Assembly: GCA_963422445.2 (NCBI GenBank)
Contig: OY729512.2
Location: 2,790,001-2,854,000 of the forward strand
DNA length: 64,000 nt
Source: G963422445 sp963422445
GTDB lineage: Bacteria; Pseudomonadota; Alphaproteobacteria; Thalassobaculales; Thalassobaculaceae
Reading direction: 5' to 3'
Shown here: positions 55,310 to 64,000 of the stretch, piece by piece
Layout: every line of letters begins with the position of its first letter
How positions within the stretch are numbered: the first letter of the stretch is position 1
Notes under the pieces: generated by a model
What the model saw: only the letters and a program-made list of their open reading frames with translations
Told to the model about the DNA's origin: nothing
The model's database searches: none
Program-made: the position numbers and the translations under genes

Positions 55310-56765
55310 CAGCAATTCTCCTTTTGGAGTTATCGGGGGTTTTCAAAGGCTTGGAGATGTGATTCAAGCTGTTGTATGAAGCGTCTTGAACGATATATAG
55401 AAGTGGTGTGGAAGCGGTGCGCGGCGTTGCCCGACAAGCGCTCGGGAAGCAACACGCGCTATACCATGAGAGACATCGGGCTTGCGGCGTTTTCGGTGTT
55501 TTTCGTGCAGAGCCCGTCGTTTCTGGCGCATCAGCGCCTGCTGTCGGCGCAGCGCGGCGCTTCGAACGCCGGGACGCTGTTCGGCATGGAGCGGGTTCCG
55601 TGCGACAGCCATATCCGGCGGATGCTGGATGGGGCGCCGACGGATCATTTCGATGCGGTGTTTTCGGCGCTTGTCGATGACCTGGATGGCGCCGGCGCCT
55701 TGTCGGGTCTGCGCTGCCTGGACGATCGGGTGTTGATCGCGCTGGACGGCTCGGAGCCTTTCCGTTCCGGCACGATCCACTGCGCGCACTGCTCGACGCG
55801 CCGGCGGGGCGAGGAGGTGGAGTATTTCCACAGCTTTGTCGGCGCCGCTCTGGTGGCGCCGGGGCAGCGCCGCGCCTTGCCTCTGGCGCCGGAGTTCGTG
55901 CGCCCGCAAGACGGCTCGGCGAAGCAGGACTGCGAGAGCCGCGCAGCGCAGCGCTGGCTGGCCCGCCTGGGGCCTTGTGTGGCCGGGCTGAGACCGGTCT
56001 ATCTGGGCGACGATCTCTATTCCCGCCAGCCGATCTGCGAGGCGGTGCGCGCCGCGGGCGGGAGCTTCATCTTCGTGTGCAAGCCGTCCAGCCACAAGAC
56101 GTTGAGCGAATACACTCATGGCGTCGTGCTGGACGAGGTGTGCCAGACCGTGGGCAGGGGCGCGGCCAGGCGCCGCCAGCGCTATCGCTGGATGAATGGC
56201 GTGCCGCTGCGCGACGGCGCCGACGCGCTCGCCGTCAACTGGCTGGAGGTCGAGATCGCCAAGCCCGACGGCAAGGTGACCTACCGCAACAGCTTCGTCA
56301 CCGACCTTGCCGTCACGCGAGACACCGCCGCCGACATCGCCGCCTGCGGGCGTGCCCGCTGGAAGATCGAGAACGAGACCTTCAACGTCCTGAAGACCAA
56401 CGGCTACAACCTCGAACACAATTTCGGGCATGGCAGCCAGACACTGGCCAGCATCCTGGTCGTGCTCAATCTGCTGGCCTTCGCCCTGCACACGGCCTGC
56501 GACCTGATCGAAGCATCCTGGCGGCGGGCGCGGCACGCACTCGGAGCCCGAAGGCGCCTGTTCGAGCACATCCGCACGATCACCGCCTACCATGTCTTCG
56601 CGTCATGGGCAGTCCTCATGAAAACCGTCATCACGGGCCTCCCCCCTCCCGCAAACGCCTGATCCCCGGCCCCCGCGCCAAACCCATCCCTCCAACCGCA
56701 AAACCGCCAAAAAACCAACACGAAAGGCCGCAATGCAACGAAAAACGCCATAAGGAGAATTGCTG
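55310..56765 (+). mobile_element. Intact insertion sequence (1456 bp) with 9-bp target duplication
   Basis: Inverted ends begin CAGCAATTCTCCTTTTGG at 55310 and match the reverse complement of the right end at 56765 (about 17 of 18 bases). The 9-bp flank GTGGATAGT is repeated exactly on both sides (55301-55309 and 56766-56774), a clean target duplication. It carries one full-length transposase frame, so it is probably a recent and potentially active insertion. It landed beside the decayed DUF4338-ISAs1 remnant. Confidence 0.92.
55376..56662 (+). CDS. DDE transposase (ISNCY-type) of the intact IS
   Basis: A 428-residue transposase starting MKRLERYIEVVWKRCAALPD. It contains DRVLIALDGSEPFRSGTIHC with a candidate first catalytic Asp, then PVYLGDDLYSRQPICEAVRA with a second. 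NSFVTDLAVTRDTAADIAACGRARWKIENETFNVLKTNGYNLEHNFGHG carries the closing glutamate-containing RARWKIENETFN motif. The frame is unbroken. The IS family assignment is provisional: the pattern resembles unclassified ISNCY transposases, and the 9-bp target duplication would also suit IS4-like elements. Confidence 0.82.
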   Translation: MKRLERYIEVVWKRCAALPDKRSGSNTRYTMRDIGLAAFSVFFVQSPSFLAHQRLLSAQRGASNAGTLFGMERVPCDSHIRRMLDGAPTDHFDAVFSALVDDLDGAGALSGLRCLDDRVLIALDGSEPFRSGTIHCAHCSTRRRGEEVEYFHSFVGAALVAPGQRRALPLAPEFVRPQDGSAKQDCESRAAQRWLARLGPCVAGLRPVYLGDDLYSRQPICEAVRAAGGSFIFVCKPSSHKTLSEYTHGVVLDEVCQTVGRGAARRRQRYRWMNGVPLRDGADALAVNWLEVEIAKPDGKVTYRNSFVTDLAVTRDTAADIAACGRARWKIENETFNVLKTNGYNLEHNFGHGSQTLASILVVLNLLAFALHTACDLIEASWRRARHALGARRRLFEHIRTITAYHVFASWAVLMKTVITGLPPPANA

Positions 56766-56774
56766 GTGGATAGT

Positions 56775-57356
56775 GTTGATGCTGGTTGCGTTTGACCGTC
56801 GCGTTTACAGTCTTCAATCCAAAATGGGCAAGACCCGGGACTGGGGCAGGTGAAACGTCGAGTCGGGTTGGTTTGCGTGGTGCCTTGGCGGGGGAGGTGA
56901 TTCAGGGAATGCTTCGGGTCCATGCCTTCCGGGTGTTGCCACTCGGCTCTATCGCGGTCGGGAGCGGTATTTCAAGGTCCCGAATCCCGGTCTTGCCAAC
57001 AACGCCTTCGACCGGCCGCGGGCGCCACCGGCCGCGAAATCCATTCGAACCCGGACCGCGTATTCCGGAACCGGTCGCCCGCTGAGCGTACGAGACCCTC
57101 TCGCTCCGGGCAAAGGTGCTCGATATCGTTATGATCGGGCGAGGCGTAACCGTTTCACGCACAGGGTCAGACGCCAGGTTGCCAGAAAACACGTTCATGC
57201 AGATCTTGCCCCGCCTTACGGCCCCTCGTCAATCCGTTCTCCCGGAGGTCGGCTGTTCCCTGGCCGGAATTCGATGGCAAATTCCCTTTTGGCAATGACA
57301 GACTGACGACACTGTGGTTAGACTGACACCCTGCAACGGTTGTTGGAACCAGTGTC
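56775..57356. other. 582-bp region without a recognisable gene
   Basis: Downstream of the IS there is no protein-like frame of a recognised family, no tRNA and no obvious repeat. It presumably contains decayed DNA and the promoter of the following aminotransferase gene. Confidence 0.35.
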
Positions 57357-58733
57357 ATGCCCGATCCTTTCCTGACAAACTCCCAAATCGTCAACACCTA
57401 TCAGGACAAAACGCCGGGGTCACGGCAGTTTGCCAGTGAAGCCCGGGAACTGCTGCCGAGCGGGATTGCCCACGATGCCCGCTATCTGAAACCCTATGCC
57501 CTGTATATTGACCACGCCGCCGGTCCGCACAAATGGGATGTCGATGGCAATCGCTACATTGATTACTTTGGCGGTCATGGCGCCTTGCTGCTCGGCCACT
57601 GCCATCCGGAGGTGATGGCAGCGGTTTCCGAAGCGATGGCTGCCGGAACGCATTTCGGCGCCAATCATCCGCGCGAGGTCGAGTGGGCGCAGCAGGTTGT
57701 CAGAATGGTGCCGTCGGCGGAGCGAGTTCGTTTTACGTCATCGGGAACAGAAGCGACGCTGATGGCGCTGCGGCTGTCACGCGCCCATACCGGCCGCAAC
57801 AAGTTTGTCCGCTTCAAGACCCATTTCCATGGGTGGCACGACCATATGACGGCAGGCCATGCCAATCATTTCGATGGCACCGCGACGGTTGGCGTGATTG
57901 AAGCGGTGGCCAGCAACGTCGTTCTTGCATCACCATTGGATATCAATGAGGTGCGCCACATTCTCGAAACTGATGACGACATCGCTGCGGTGATTTGCGA
58001 GCCGACCGGGGCATCGTTCGGCATGGTTCCGATGTCCGCTGAATTCTGCCGCGAATTGCGGGAGATCACGGTCAGGCAGGATGTATTGCTGATTTTTGAC
58101 GAGGTCGTTACCGGGTTTCGTTGTGCGCCGGGCGGCGCCCAGGAGGCCTATGGTGTCACGCCGGATCTGACCACACTTGCCAAGATTCTCGCCGGCGGTC
58201 TGCCAGGGGGCGCGGTGGCCGGCCGGCAGGAGCTCCTCGAACATCTGGATTTCGAGCGGACGGCCGAGCGCAAACAGGAAAAGATCCAGCATCCCGGGAC
58301 CTTCAACGCAAATCCGGTCTCGGCAGCGGCCGGCATTGCGGCGCTCAAGATCATCGAGACCACGGATGCCTGCGCGCGGGCCAACCGGTCCGCGGCCTGG
58401 TTGCGGGCGAAGTTCAATGAGGTCATTGCGGCAGAAAATGTTTCGTGGGCTGTCTACGGCACGTTTTCAGGCGTACATCTGTTCATGAATCCGGATGGCA
58501 ACGCGGTGGATCCATCCGATTTCTGTCCCGAGTCGGTTGGATACGAGGCTTTGAAGACGAAGCGTCCGGATCTGGTGAACAAGTTACGGCTGGCGATGGC
58601 GATCCATGGTGTCGATCTCAACAATTCGCCTGGTGGTCAGGTCTCGGCCATGCACGAGCAGGAAGATCTTGATCTGACCGTTGACGCCTTTCGCGAGGCG
58701 CTCCGCATGCTCAAGCGTGACGGCGAATTATAG
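57357..58733 (+). CDS. Class III PLP-dependent aminotransferase (glutamate-1-semialdehyde aminomutase-like)
   Basis: A 458-residue fold-type I PLP enzyme. Visible motifs include FGGHGALLLGHCHPEV near the N-terminus, SSGTEATLMALRLSRAHTGRNK and FKTHFHGWHDHM at the cofactor phosphate site, LLIFDEVVTGFR, and the PLP lysine region TLAKILAGGLPGGAVAG. The sequence differs from housekeeping HemL around the substrate-binding region (GHANHFDGTATVGV), so transamination of another keto or amino acid is more likely. No operon partner lies on the same strand; the DUF364 gene is convergent. Confidence 0.88.
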   Translation: MPDPFLTNSQIVNTYQDKTPGSRQFASEARELLPSGIAHDARYLKPYALYIDHAAGPHKWDVDGNRYIDYFGGHGALLLGHCHPEVMAAVSEAMAAGTHFGANHPREVEWAQQVVRMVPSAERVRFTSSGTEATLMALRLSRAHTGRNKFVRFKTHFHGWHDHMTAGHANHFDGTATVGVIEAVASNVVLASPLDINEVRHILETDDDIAAVICEPTGASFGMVPMSAEFCRELREITVRQDVLLIFDEVVTGFRCAPGGAQEAYGVTPDLTTLAKILAGGLPGGAVAGRQELLEHLDFERTAERKQEKIQHPGTFNANPVSAAAGIAALKIIETTDACARANRSAAWLRAKFNEVIAAENVSWAVYGTFSGVHLFMNPDGNAVDPSDFCPESVGYEALKTKRPDLVNKLRLAMAIHGVDLNNSPGGQVSAMHEQEDLDLTVDAFREALRMLKRDGEL

Positions 58734-58936
58734 AGTCCCGACCCACGAATGAGCGTATCGTGCTGGGCGCCGTCAAGGGACCGGCATACTGACACCGGGT
58801 TCGGAGGATGCGGCTGTTCGGGTGACAGCTATCCTGCGACCCCGCGACATGCGCCGCGTCTGGCCTCGCGCAGCCGGTCGTCTCGCCGGGTTCAGGCCTG
58901 GCGGTTGCCGCTCCAAGTTCCGACCGTTCGTCCGGA

Positions 58937-59671
58937 TCAGCGTTCAAGGAGTACAATCCGCCCGAGGTGGCGGAAATGGCGCACCGCACCGCCCTCGGCG
59001 ACGACCCGGCGCAGTGCCTCGCGTTCGGTCACGACGAACCCGGCCAGGCGATGTATGCCGTGGTCGTGCAGACGCGGTGAGAGAGGTGTGCCAGGCCCGA
59101 CCAGGGTAATCTGTGCCCCTTGTCCGAGACGCAGCAGTTCGGCGAGACTGCCATTCAACCAGGCTGAGGCGGTAATGATCAGCGCACGGCATCCGGGAAT
59201 GACCTCGGAGGCCATATCGGCGTGCAGGTCGCCTGGTCCGGGATTGCGTTCAAGGACAATCGCCTCCGAAATTTTTTCGGACAAGGCGGGAAACCGGCCG
59301 ACGACAACGACTCGCCCGGTCACGTCGGCAGGACCCTCGAGACCGTTTCGGGATGCGCCTTTGATGTTTGATCGATTGACGCCGGCATTGATCGCTGCGC
59401 AGCCGATCGCGCGTTCGTAAGGATTGGCAGACCGGGTCAGGGCGGCGAGATTTCGAAGATCGCGTCCGGTAAAATGCCCGGTGTCATTCGTCGTTCGCGC
59501 CCCGTCCCGGCCATTTGCCGGCGTTGCGACAAGCCCGATGCCGCCGGCGGCTTCGACAAGCGTCCAGTTGTAACCCACGATTACCGCCACAGACGGTTCT
59601 TCGGGTGTCTCCAAGATCAGGTCTTCATGCCCGACGATCGGCGCGGAACTGCCTGTTGCGTTCACGGTCAC
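58937..59671 (-). CDS. DUF364-family protein (putative heavy-metal chelation domain)
   Basis: A 244-residue protein with the DUF4213/DUF364 pattern: an N-terminal VAVIVGYNWTLVEAAGG-like domain and the motif DLRNLAALTRSANPYERAIGCAAINAGVN near residue 75. A Rossmann-like C-terminal half carries GRVVVVGRFPALSEKI and ALIITASAWLNGSLAELL. Families of this type have been proposed to chelate metals or bind nucleotides, but no biochemical role is settled. It is convergent with the aminotransferase gene and upstream of a helicase gene on the same strand. Confidence 0.82.
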   Translation of the reverse strand: MTVNATGSSAPIVGHEDLILETPEEPSVAVIVGYNWTLVEAAGGIGLVATPANGRDGARTTNDTGHFTGRDLRNLAALTRSANPYERAIGCAAINAGVNRSNIKGASRNGLEGPADVTGRVVVVGRFPALSEKISEAIVLERNPGPGDLHADMASEVIPGCRALIITASAWLNGSLAELLRLGQGAQITLVGPGTPLSPRLHDHGIHRLAGFVVTEREALRRVVAEGGAVRHFRHLGRIVLLER

Positions 59672-59826
59672 GGGGACTGGCTCTGCCGGACCGACAGGTC
59701 AAAACCAAAACGTTCGTGGCGGTTTCTCACGGGGTGAGCGTTGTATCGGGGGGTTGGCTCGACATACGGCCTCATGGCGGGTCGCATTCCGGGTGGCTGT
59801 CTAGCTGGGATCATCGTCACGAATTA

Positions 59827-62800
59827 TCACGTCCTCTGCCGGATATCGTATTTTGTCTCCAGAGCAGGCAACCGGAGAGGTAGGATTGAGCGGACTTGGT
59901 GAGACGAGCGATACCGAGATGGCGTGACAGGGTTAGGATATAATCGGCCTCGAGGGCTAGACTTGGCATGAGGGCGTTGATCTCCGAAGCGATTTCCGTG
60001 CGGGAAACATCCTGAATTGAGCGCTCGGCCAATCCGCGGAATGGAATTCGGTCTGCCCGCGTTCCGGGGGTCCAGACGAAGGTCGTCGAGACCGGCCTTT
60101 ACACGCTGCCGGATTCGAGTCCTGGCCCGTTGCCATCTACGCTTCGAGGCAATCTCGCGCACGAGCAAGTCCACCGGTATTGGTCCTTGGCTTTCGACGA
60201 TGCTCAGGATCATCTGACGCAATGTCGGGGAATAGTCAGAGTCGAAGAATCGAGCAGGATCGGCACGGAATTTGACCGGACCCGTGTTGGCAGCGGTTTC
60301 CGGCAAGATACCGGGTCTGTTTGTTCTCCCGTCACCTTTTGTGGCCGCGACCGAGGCAAGCGATCTGTTCGGTATCATTTCGTGACGCGCCCGTCTCGCG
60401 TGCGGCATCCTGGTCCGGTCTGTCAGTGCAGTTCCGGCGAACATCCGATTATTCGCCGGTTTCGGCGTGGATTCCGACGGGCGGGAAGCGGTCTGTCCGG
60501 CGTTCGGATGTGGGGACGAGTGGCGGGACAATCCGCACCCCTCGTCCTCGGGTGGGCAGGCCTCGAGTGATGTCTCGGCGGCCCGGTCAGCCGCGAGACG
60601 GCGCACGAGTTCGGTGTGCCGTCTGTTTATGACGGTATCCGGATTCCGGAACCAGTCGGTCGACCAGACCCGCAGGATCATCCAGCCGAGTCCTTCGAGG
60701 ACAGCCTGACGAACCTTGTCCCGATCTCGTGCTGTTGCCGAGGAATGGTCCCGCGCGCCGTCGCACTCGATGCCTGCGAGATACCGGCCTGCGCGGTCCG
60801 GATGCACGACGCCAAGATCGACGCGGAATCCGGAGACACCGATCTGTGTTCGAACTTCCCAGCCATTTGATCGAAAGGCGTTTGCAACGGCGTCCTTGAA
60901 GATGTTTTCAGCGGGGCCGAGCGACCCCTTGTCGCGGGTCGGCAGTGTATCCGGACCGCGTTCGGCATAGGCGAGGAAGGTCTTGAGATCCCGAACTCCG
61001 GTGGCCAGGGTGCGACTAAGGTCAATCTGTTCGTCTCGGACCGAAGCAAAGACGTGGAGCTTGCGGCGGGCGTGAGTAACCGCGACATTGAGGCGTTTTT
61101 CTCTCCCGTCTTGGTTGAGTGCACCGAAATTCATGGTGAGTTTACCGTCGCCATCAGCTCCAAACGTGATCGAGAAGAGGATTACGTCGCGTTCGTCACC
61201 TTGTATGTTTTCCAGATTTTTCACGATCACAGGTTCTTCCCGGTCATCGGAGAAAAACCATTCGAGGCGGCTATCGTCGCGGCGGATCTCATCAAGCAAA
61301 TTGAGGATCAGGGACTGTTGTTCGACGTTGAAGGTTATGATCCCGATCGTCTGGCGTTCGTGTTCCGGCAAATCCAGCCGCAAAGTCAGACACTTCCGGA
61401 CCATATTTGCGATCGCCTCGTCCTCGTTCTGATTCATCCGGCCGCGCCCTCGCGCATAGGTGCCGTTGATATCGTGAAATTGGACTGCATTGGAGTCGGT
61501 GCCCGGATCGGGGAACGTAACCAGCTTGTTTTCGTAATAGAACTGATTGGAGAAGGCGATCAGGGCCTCGTCACGGCTTCGATAGTGCCAGTTGAGGTAG
61601 TGGGTCGGGAAGCCGGAGGTCGAAACTTCATCAAGAATCGACGGCATGTCGCGTTCCATCTCGGGCAGATCATTATCGGTCTCTTCGGTACGGTCGAAGA
61701 AGTTTGTCGGTGGCAGCTGTTTCGGGTCATCGACGATCACGGTTTGCCGGGCCCGGGAAATAGCGCCGATGGCGTCCCAGGTCGTGATCTGGGACGCCTC
61801 ATCGAAGATGACGAGATCGAAGGTGGCCTGACCGGCCGGCAGATATTGCGCAATGGACAGGGGAGACATCAGAACACAGGGGGCCAACTTGGTGACCGTT
61901 TGCGGCAGACTTTCGAGAAGTTTTCGAATGGGCATGGATGGACGCTTGAGACGAAGTTGATGGCACAGCACGCCCAGTTCCGATTTTCTTGGTACGGTGT
62001 CGTTGGCCGGCAGTTCGTGGGCAATGCGGCGGATCACCTCCCCGGATGCGAGTTTGGCGGCACTGTCATCGAGATCGAGAAAGATCTGTATCAGATCGGC
62101 ATGTTCCCAGTGGTGAAACTTCCGCAGGACATCGTTGGCGTCCAGCGCGAGTGGTAGCCACCATGCGGCATAGGCCCGTTCGAATGCGGTCCTGACGTCG
62201 TCTCCAGCACAACCCGATGCAAGCGCGATAACGATCGGTTCGAGCGCGGCTGCCGAGGCCTGCTGGTTCCTTTCAATCCAGGGTACCCAGTCGATCAGGC
62301 GGCTTTTTTCCGCCTGGATCGTCGCGAGGCCGGCCGTGATATCGGCAACGCTTGCCCCTTCGGGAACAACCCCGCCCAGAGATGTGAAGTCGTGTTCCTT
62401 GTCGGCTACTGCCGCTTCCACCGCCAGATAATTCCCGAGCGCATTGCGAACGTCACGGTTCTTCGCAGATTCAAGTTCGGCGACGGCATCGTCGAAGAGA
62501 TCACTATTTTTACTATCGACATCCCTGCGTCGCGTTTCCATCGTGTTGTGAAACGCGACGACCTCTTGCAAACGCCGAGCATCGATGTCGGGTCCGGTCG
62601 TTCCGGTGGGTGTCACAGGGTTCCCCTGGATCGCGGCCTGGCTCTTGCGCATCATCAAAAGGGCCGGCAAATCCTTGTTGGGCCTGGATTTGCCCTTTTC
62701 AGCATAAGTCTGCAGCAGCTTCCGCACCTTGATCCGTGCAAAGAAGGAGAACGGCCACATCCTTGTCTTCGCAGCGCGCCAATCGGTGTCGATTTGGTCC

Positions 62801-64000
62801 AGCGGCATACGCTGCAGGGCGTTTAGCGGATAAGACGCGGCGGCGCTCGATATTGCGGATGTCAGATTCATGGCGTCCATTACGAGAGTCTCAGCCATAG
62901 TGCCGAGTTCATCCGCTGGCAGGTCCGGGATGGGTGCAAGATTGACAGCGCCGGGTTCGGCTCGCGGGGTGATCGACTTGAGCGAAAGGCACCATTCGTT
63001 ACGAAGCGCGGGGTTGGGACGGAGACTGAGTTTGCGCGCGAGTGCTTGCTCCATCCGTGTAAGATCCTTGAGCGAGCGTCCGAATGCGGCGGCCGCTTGA
63101 GGATCGATGCCTCCCACTGATAAGACCATTCCGCTTGTTTGATCAAATTCAATGCAGGTCCGTTATCGACCTGAGCGTAGGTTTTGCCGAGATCCTCGGT
63201 GATGCTCGAGAGATATTCGTACGTTATCTCGTCATGCGCATCCTTGTGCGGGAATGAAATCTGGAAGGGGGCCATGCCGGATGCGACTTGTCCGATCGCA
63301 TCGAATACACTGAAGCCTTGTGATCCTCTGGTATGGAGCGCCTCGACATAGGCATTCAACCGGTTACGCGAGATTCCCAGTTTACCGGTCACGTCGTTCC
63401 AATGCTGTTCCGTCATGTCCGAGGCGCGTTCCCAACTGCGGCCGAGCTGTGCGATGACCGACTTTCTGTCGGTCTTGTTCGAGTGCAGTTCAAGGACCGC
63501 ATCACCGAGGCCGATCGCGACGAGCCGGCGGTACACGACATCAAGGGCTGCGGCTTTTTCGGCTACGAAGAGGACGGTGCGGCCATGGCCGAGGCACTGG
63601 GCGATCATATTCGCGATGGTCTGGCTCTTGCCGGTCCCTGGTGGTCCGATCAGCACGAAATCGCGACCTTCGGATACGGCGACTACGGCACTCAGTTGCG
63701 AACTGTTGGCGGGTAGCGGCGTCAGCAACTCGCGTGGTGTCAAGTGCCGGTCGAGGTCTTTCGGCATGACTGCTGGTGTGTCCGTGGATTCGTCAAAAAT
63801 ATCTGCCGGGCCGTCGATTAGATGCCGGACAAGCCGGTTCTCCCGAAGCAGGTCGGTCCGATCGACCAGATTTTTCCACATCAGATATTTTGCGAAGGAG
63901 AAGGTCGAAAGCGCGGGATCCTCGGTCACCTCGAAGCCAGGAACCTCGCGGACTCTTTGTCGCATGATCTTGAAAACGAGGCGCACATTGACACCGCTGT
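59827..64000 (-). pseudogene. Large helicase-nuclease (DUF4011/DUF3320 type), one frameshift, 5' end beyond the window
   Basis: A superfamily 1 helicase read leftward from the right edge. The first frame carries Walker A LIGPPGTGKSQTIANMIA near 63660. It loses frame near 63095, where a missing base would restore ILKAAAAFG. The second frame, about 1090 residues, carries FDLVIFDEASQITTWDAI (Walker B), GIITFNVEQQSLI and a closing RLNVAVTHARRKLHVFASV motif. A PD-(D/E)XK-like nuclease domain follows (WEVRTQIGVSGFRVDLGVV, AGIECDGARDHSSATARDRDK), then a DUF3320-like C-terminus (SPTLRQMILSIVESQGPIPVDLLVREI). Related helicase-nuclease proteins have been linked to anti-phage defence. The frameshift may be a sequencing error; the gene is also truncated by the window end. 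Confidence 0.82.

Noticed and set aside
57357..58733. Housekeeping hemL
   Set aside because: Fold and PLP motifs fit, but the substrate region differs from HemL and the gene stands alone. Called only at family level.
1..64000. CRISPR array or prophage
   Set aside because: No regularly spaced repeat-spacer series and no phage structural or integrase genes were seen. Repeats present are IS ends, MITEs and one local duplication.

Overview
This window reads as a fragment of an alphaproteobacterial chromosome, probably Rhodospirillales-like, carrying a heavy insertion-sequence load. The taxonomic cue is gene order: lepB-rnc-era-recO on one side, and pyrB, a metal-site-lacking pyrC, plsY, topA and rnr on the other. 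Both are alphaproteobacterial housekeeping arrangements. Coding GC is high throughout. The many decayed transposases and broken ATPase genes suggest a genome under weak selection, such as a symbiont or a small-population lineage. The exact organism cannot be named from sequence alone.

Layout. (1) 1-10.1 kb is accessory DNA. A truncated IS1380-type transposase, a transposase-like coiled-coil fragment, and an abrupt junction near 1370 lead into a minus-strand operon: hydroxylase/sterol desaturase, GH3-type acyl amide synthetase, enolase-superfamily enzyme, and a broken MFS-acyltransferase fusion. Decayed IS1634-like and IS630 elements follow. (2) 10.6-13.7 kb is lepB-rnc-era-recO, with acpS and pdxJ absent upstream. 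(3) 13.7-22.1 kb is an aromatic or acyl catabolic block: luciferase-like oxidoreductase, Rieske dioxygenase alpha (broken by a 164-bp insertion) and beta, a molybdenum hydroxylase large subunit, a MoaD/ThiS-like protein, an FAD monooxygenase and a 3-hydroxyacyl-CoA dehydrogenase. (4) 22.2-25.1 kb holds two dead AAA ATPase genes. (5) 25.3-34.7 kb is rnr-topA-[lyase]-plsY-pyrC-pyrB, with a lyase-family gene where dprA usually lies. (6) 34.9-39.1 kb is an IS nest: two inverted copies of one IS flanking an intact IS1595-type element, several with recognisable target duplications. (7) 39.2-42.4 kb has an AEC transporter, a small conserved protein and an acyl-CoA ligase. (8) 42.6-46.4 kb is another decay zone with two 111-bp MITEs, two IS5-type elements and broken ATPase genes. 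(9) 46.8-53.5 kb has a quinone reductase, lipB, tRNA-Leu(GAG), an SDR, a maeB-type malic enzyme and mgtE. (10) 53.8-56.8 kb has a decayed DUF4338-ISAs1 transposase beside an intact IS with a 9-bp duplication. (11) 57.4-64 kb has a class III aminotransferase, a DUF364 protein and a very large helicase-nuclease running off the right end.

Functionally, the core operons cover secretion signal processing, RNA maturation, DNA repair, pyrimidine and phospholipid synthesis, and topology. The accessory genes suggest aerobic breakdown of aromatic acids through dioxygenase, monooxygenase, CoA ligase and dehydrogenase steps. The least explained unit is the 3.4-7.1 kb hydroxylase-GH3-enolase cluster. Its enzymes could together make an amidated, hydroxylated acyl lipid. 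Many reading frames are interrupted, and single-base breaks at homopolymers may be sequencing error rather than true decay.
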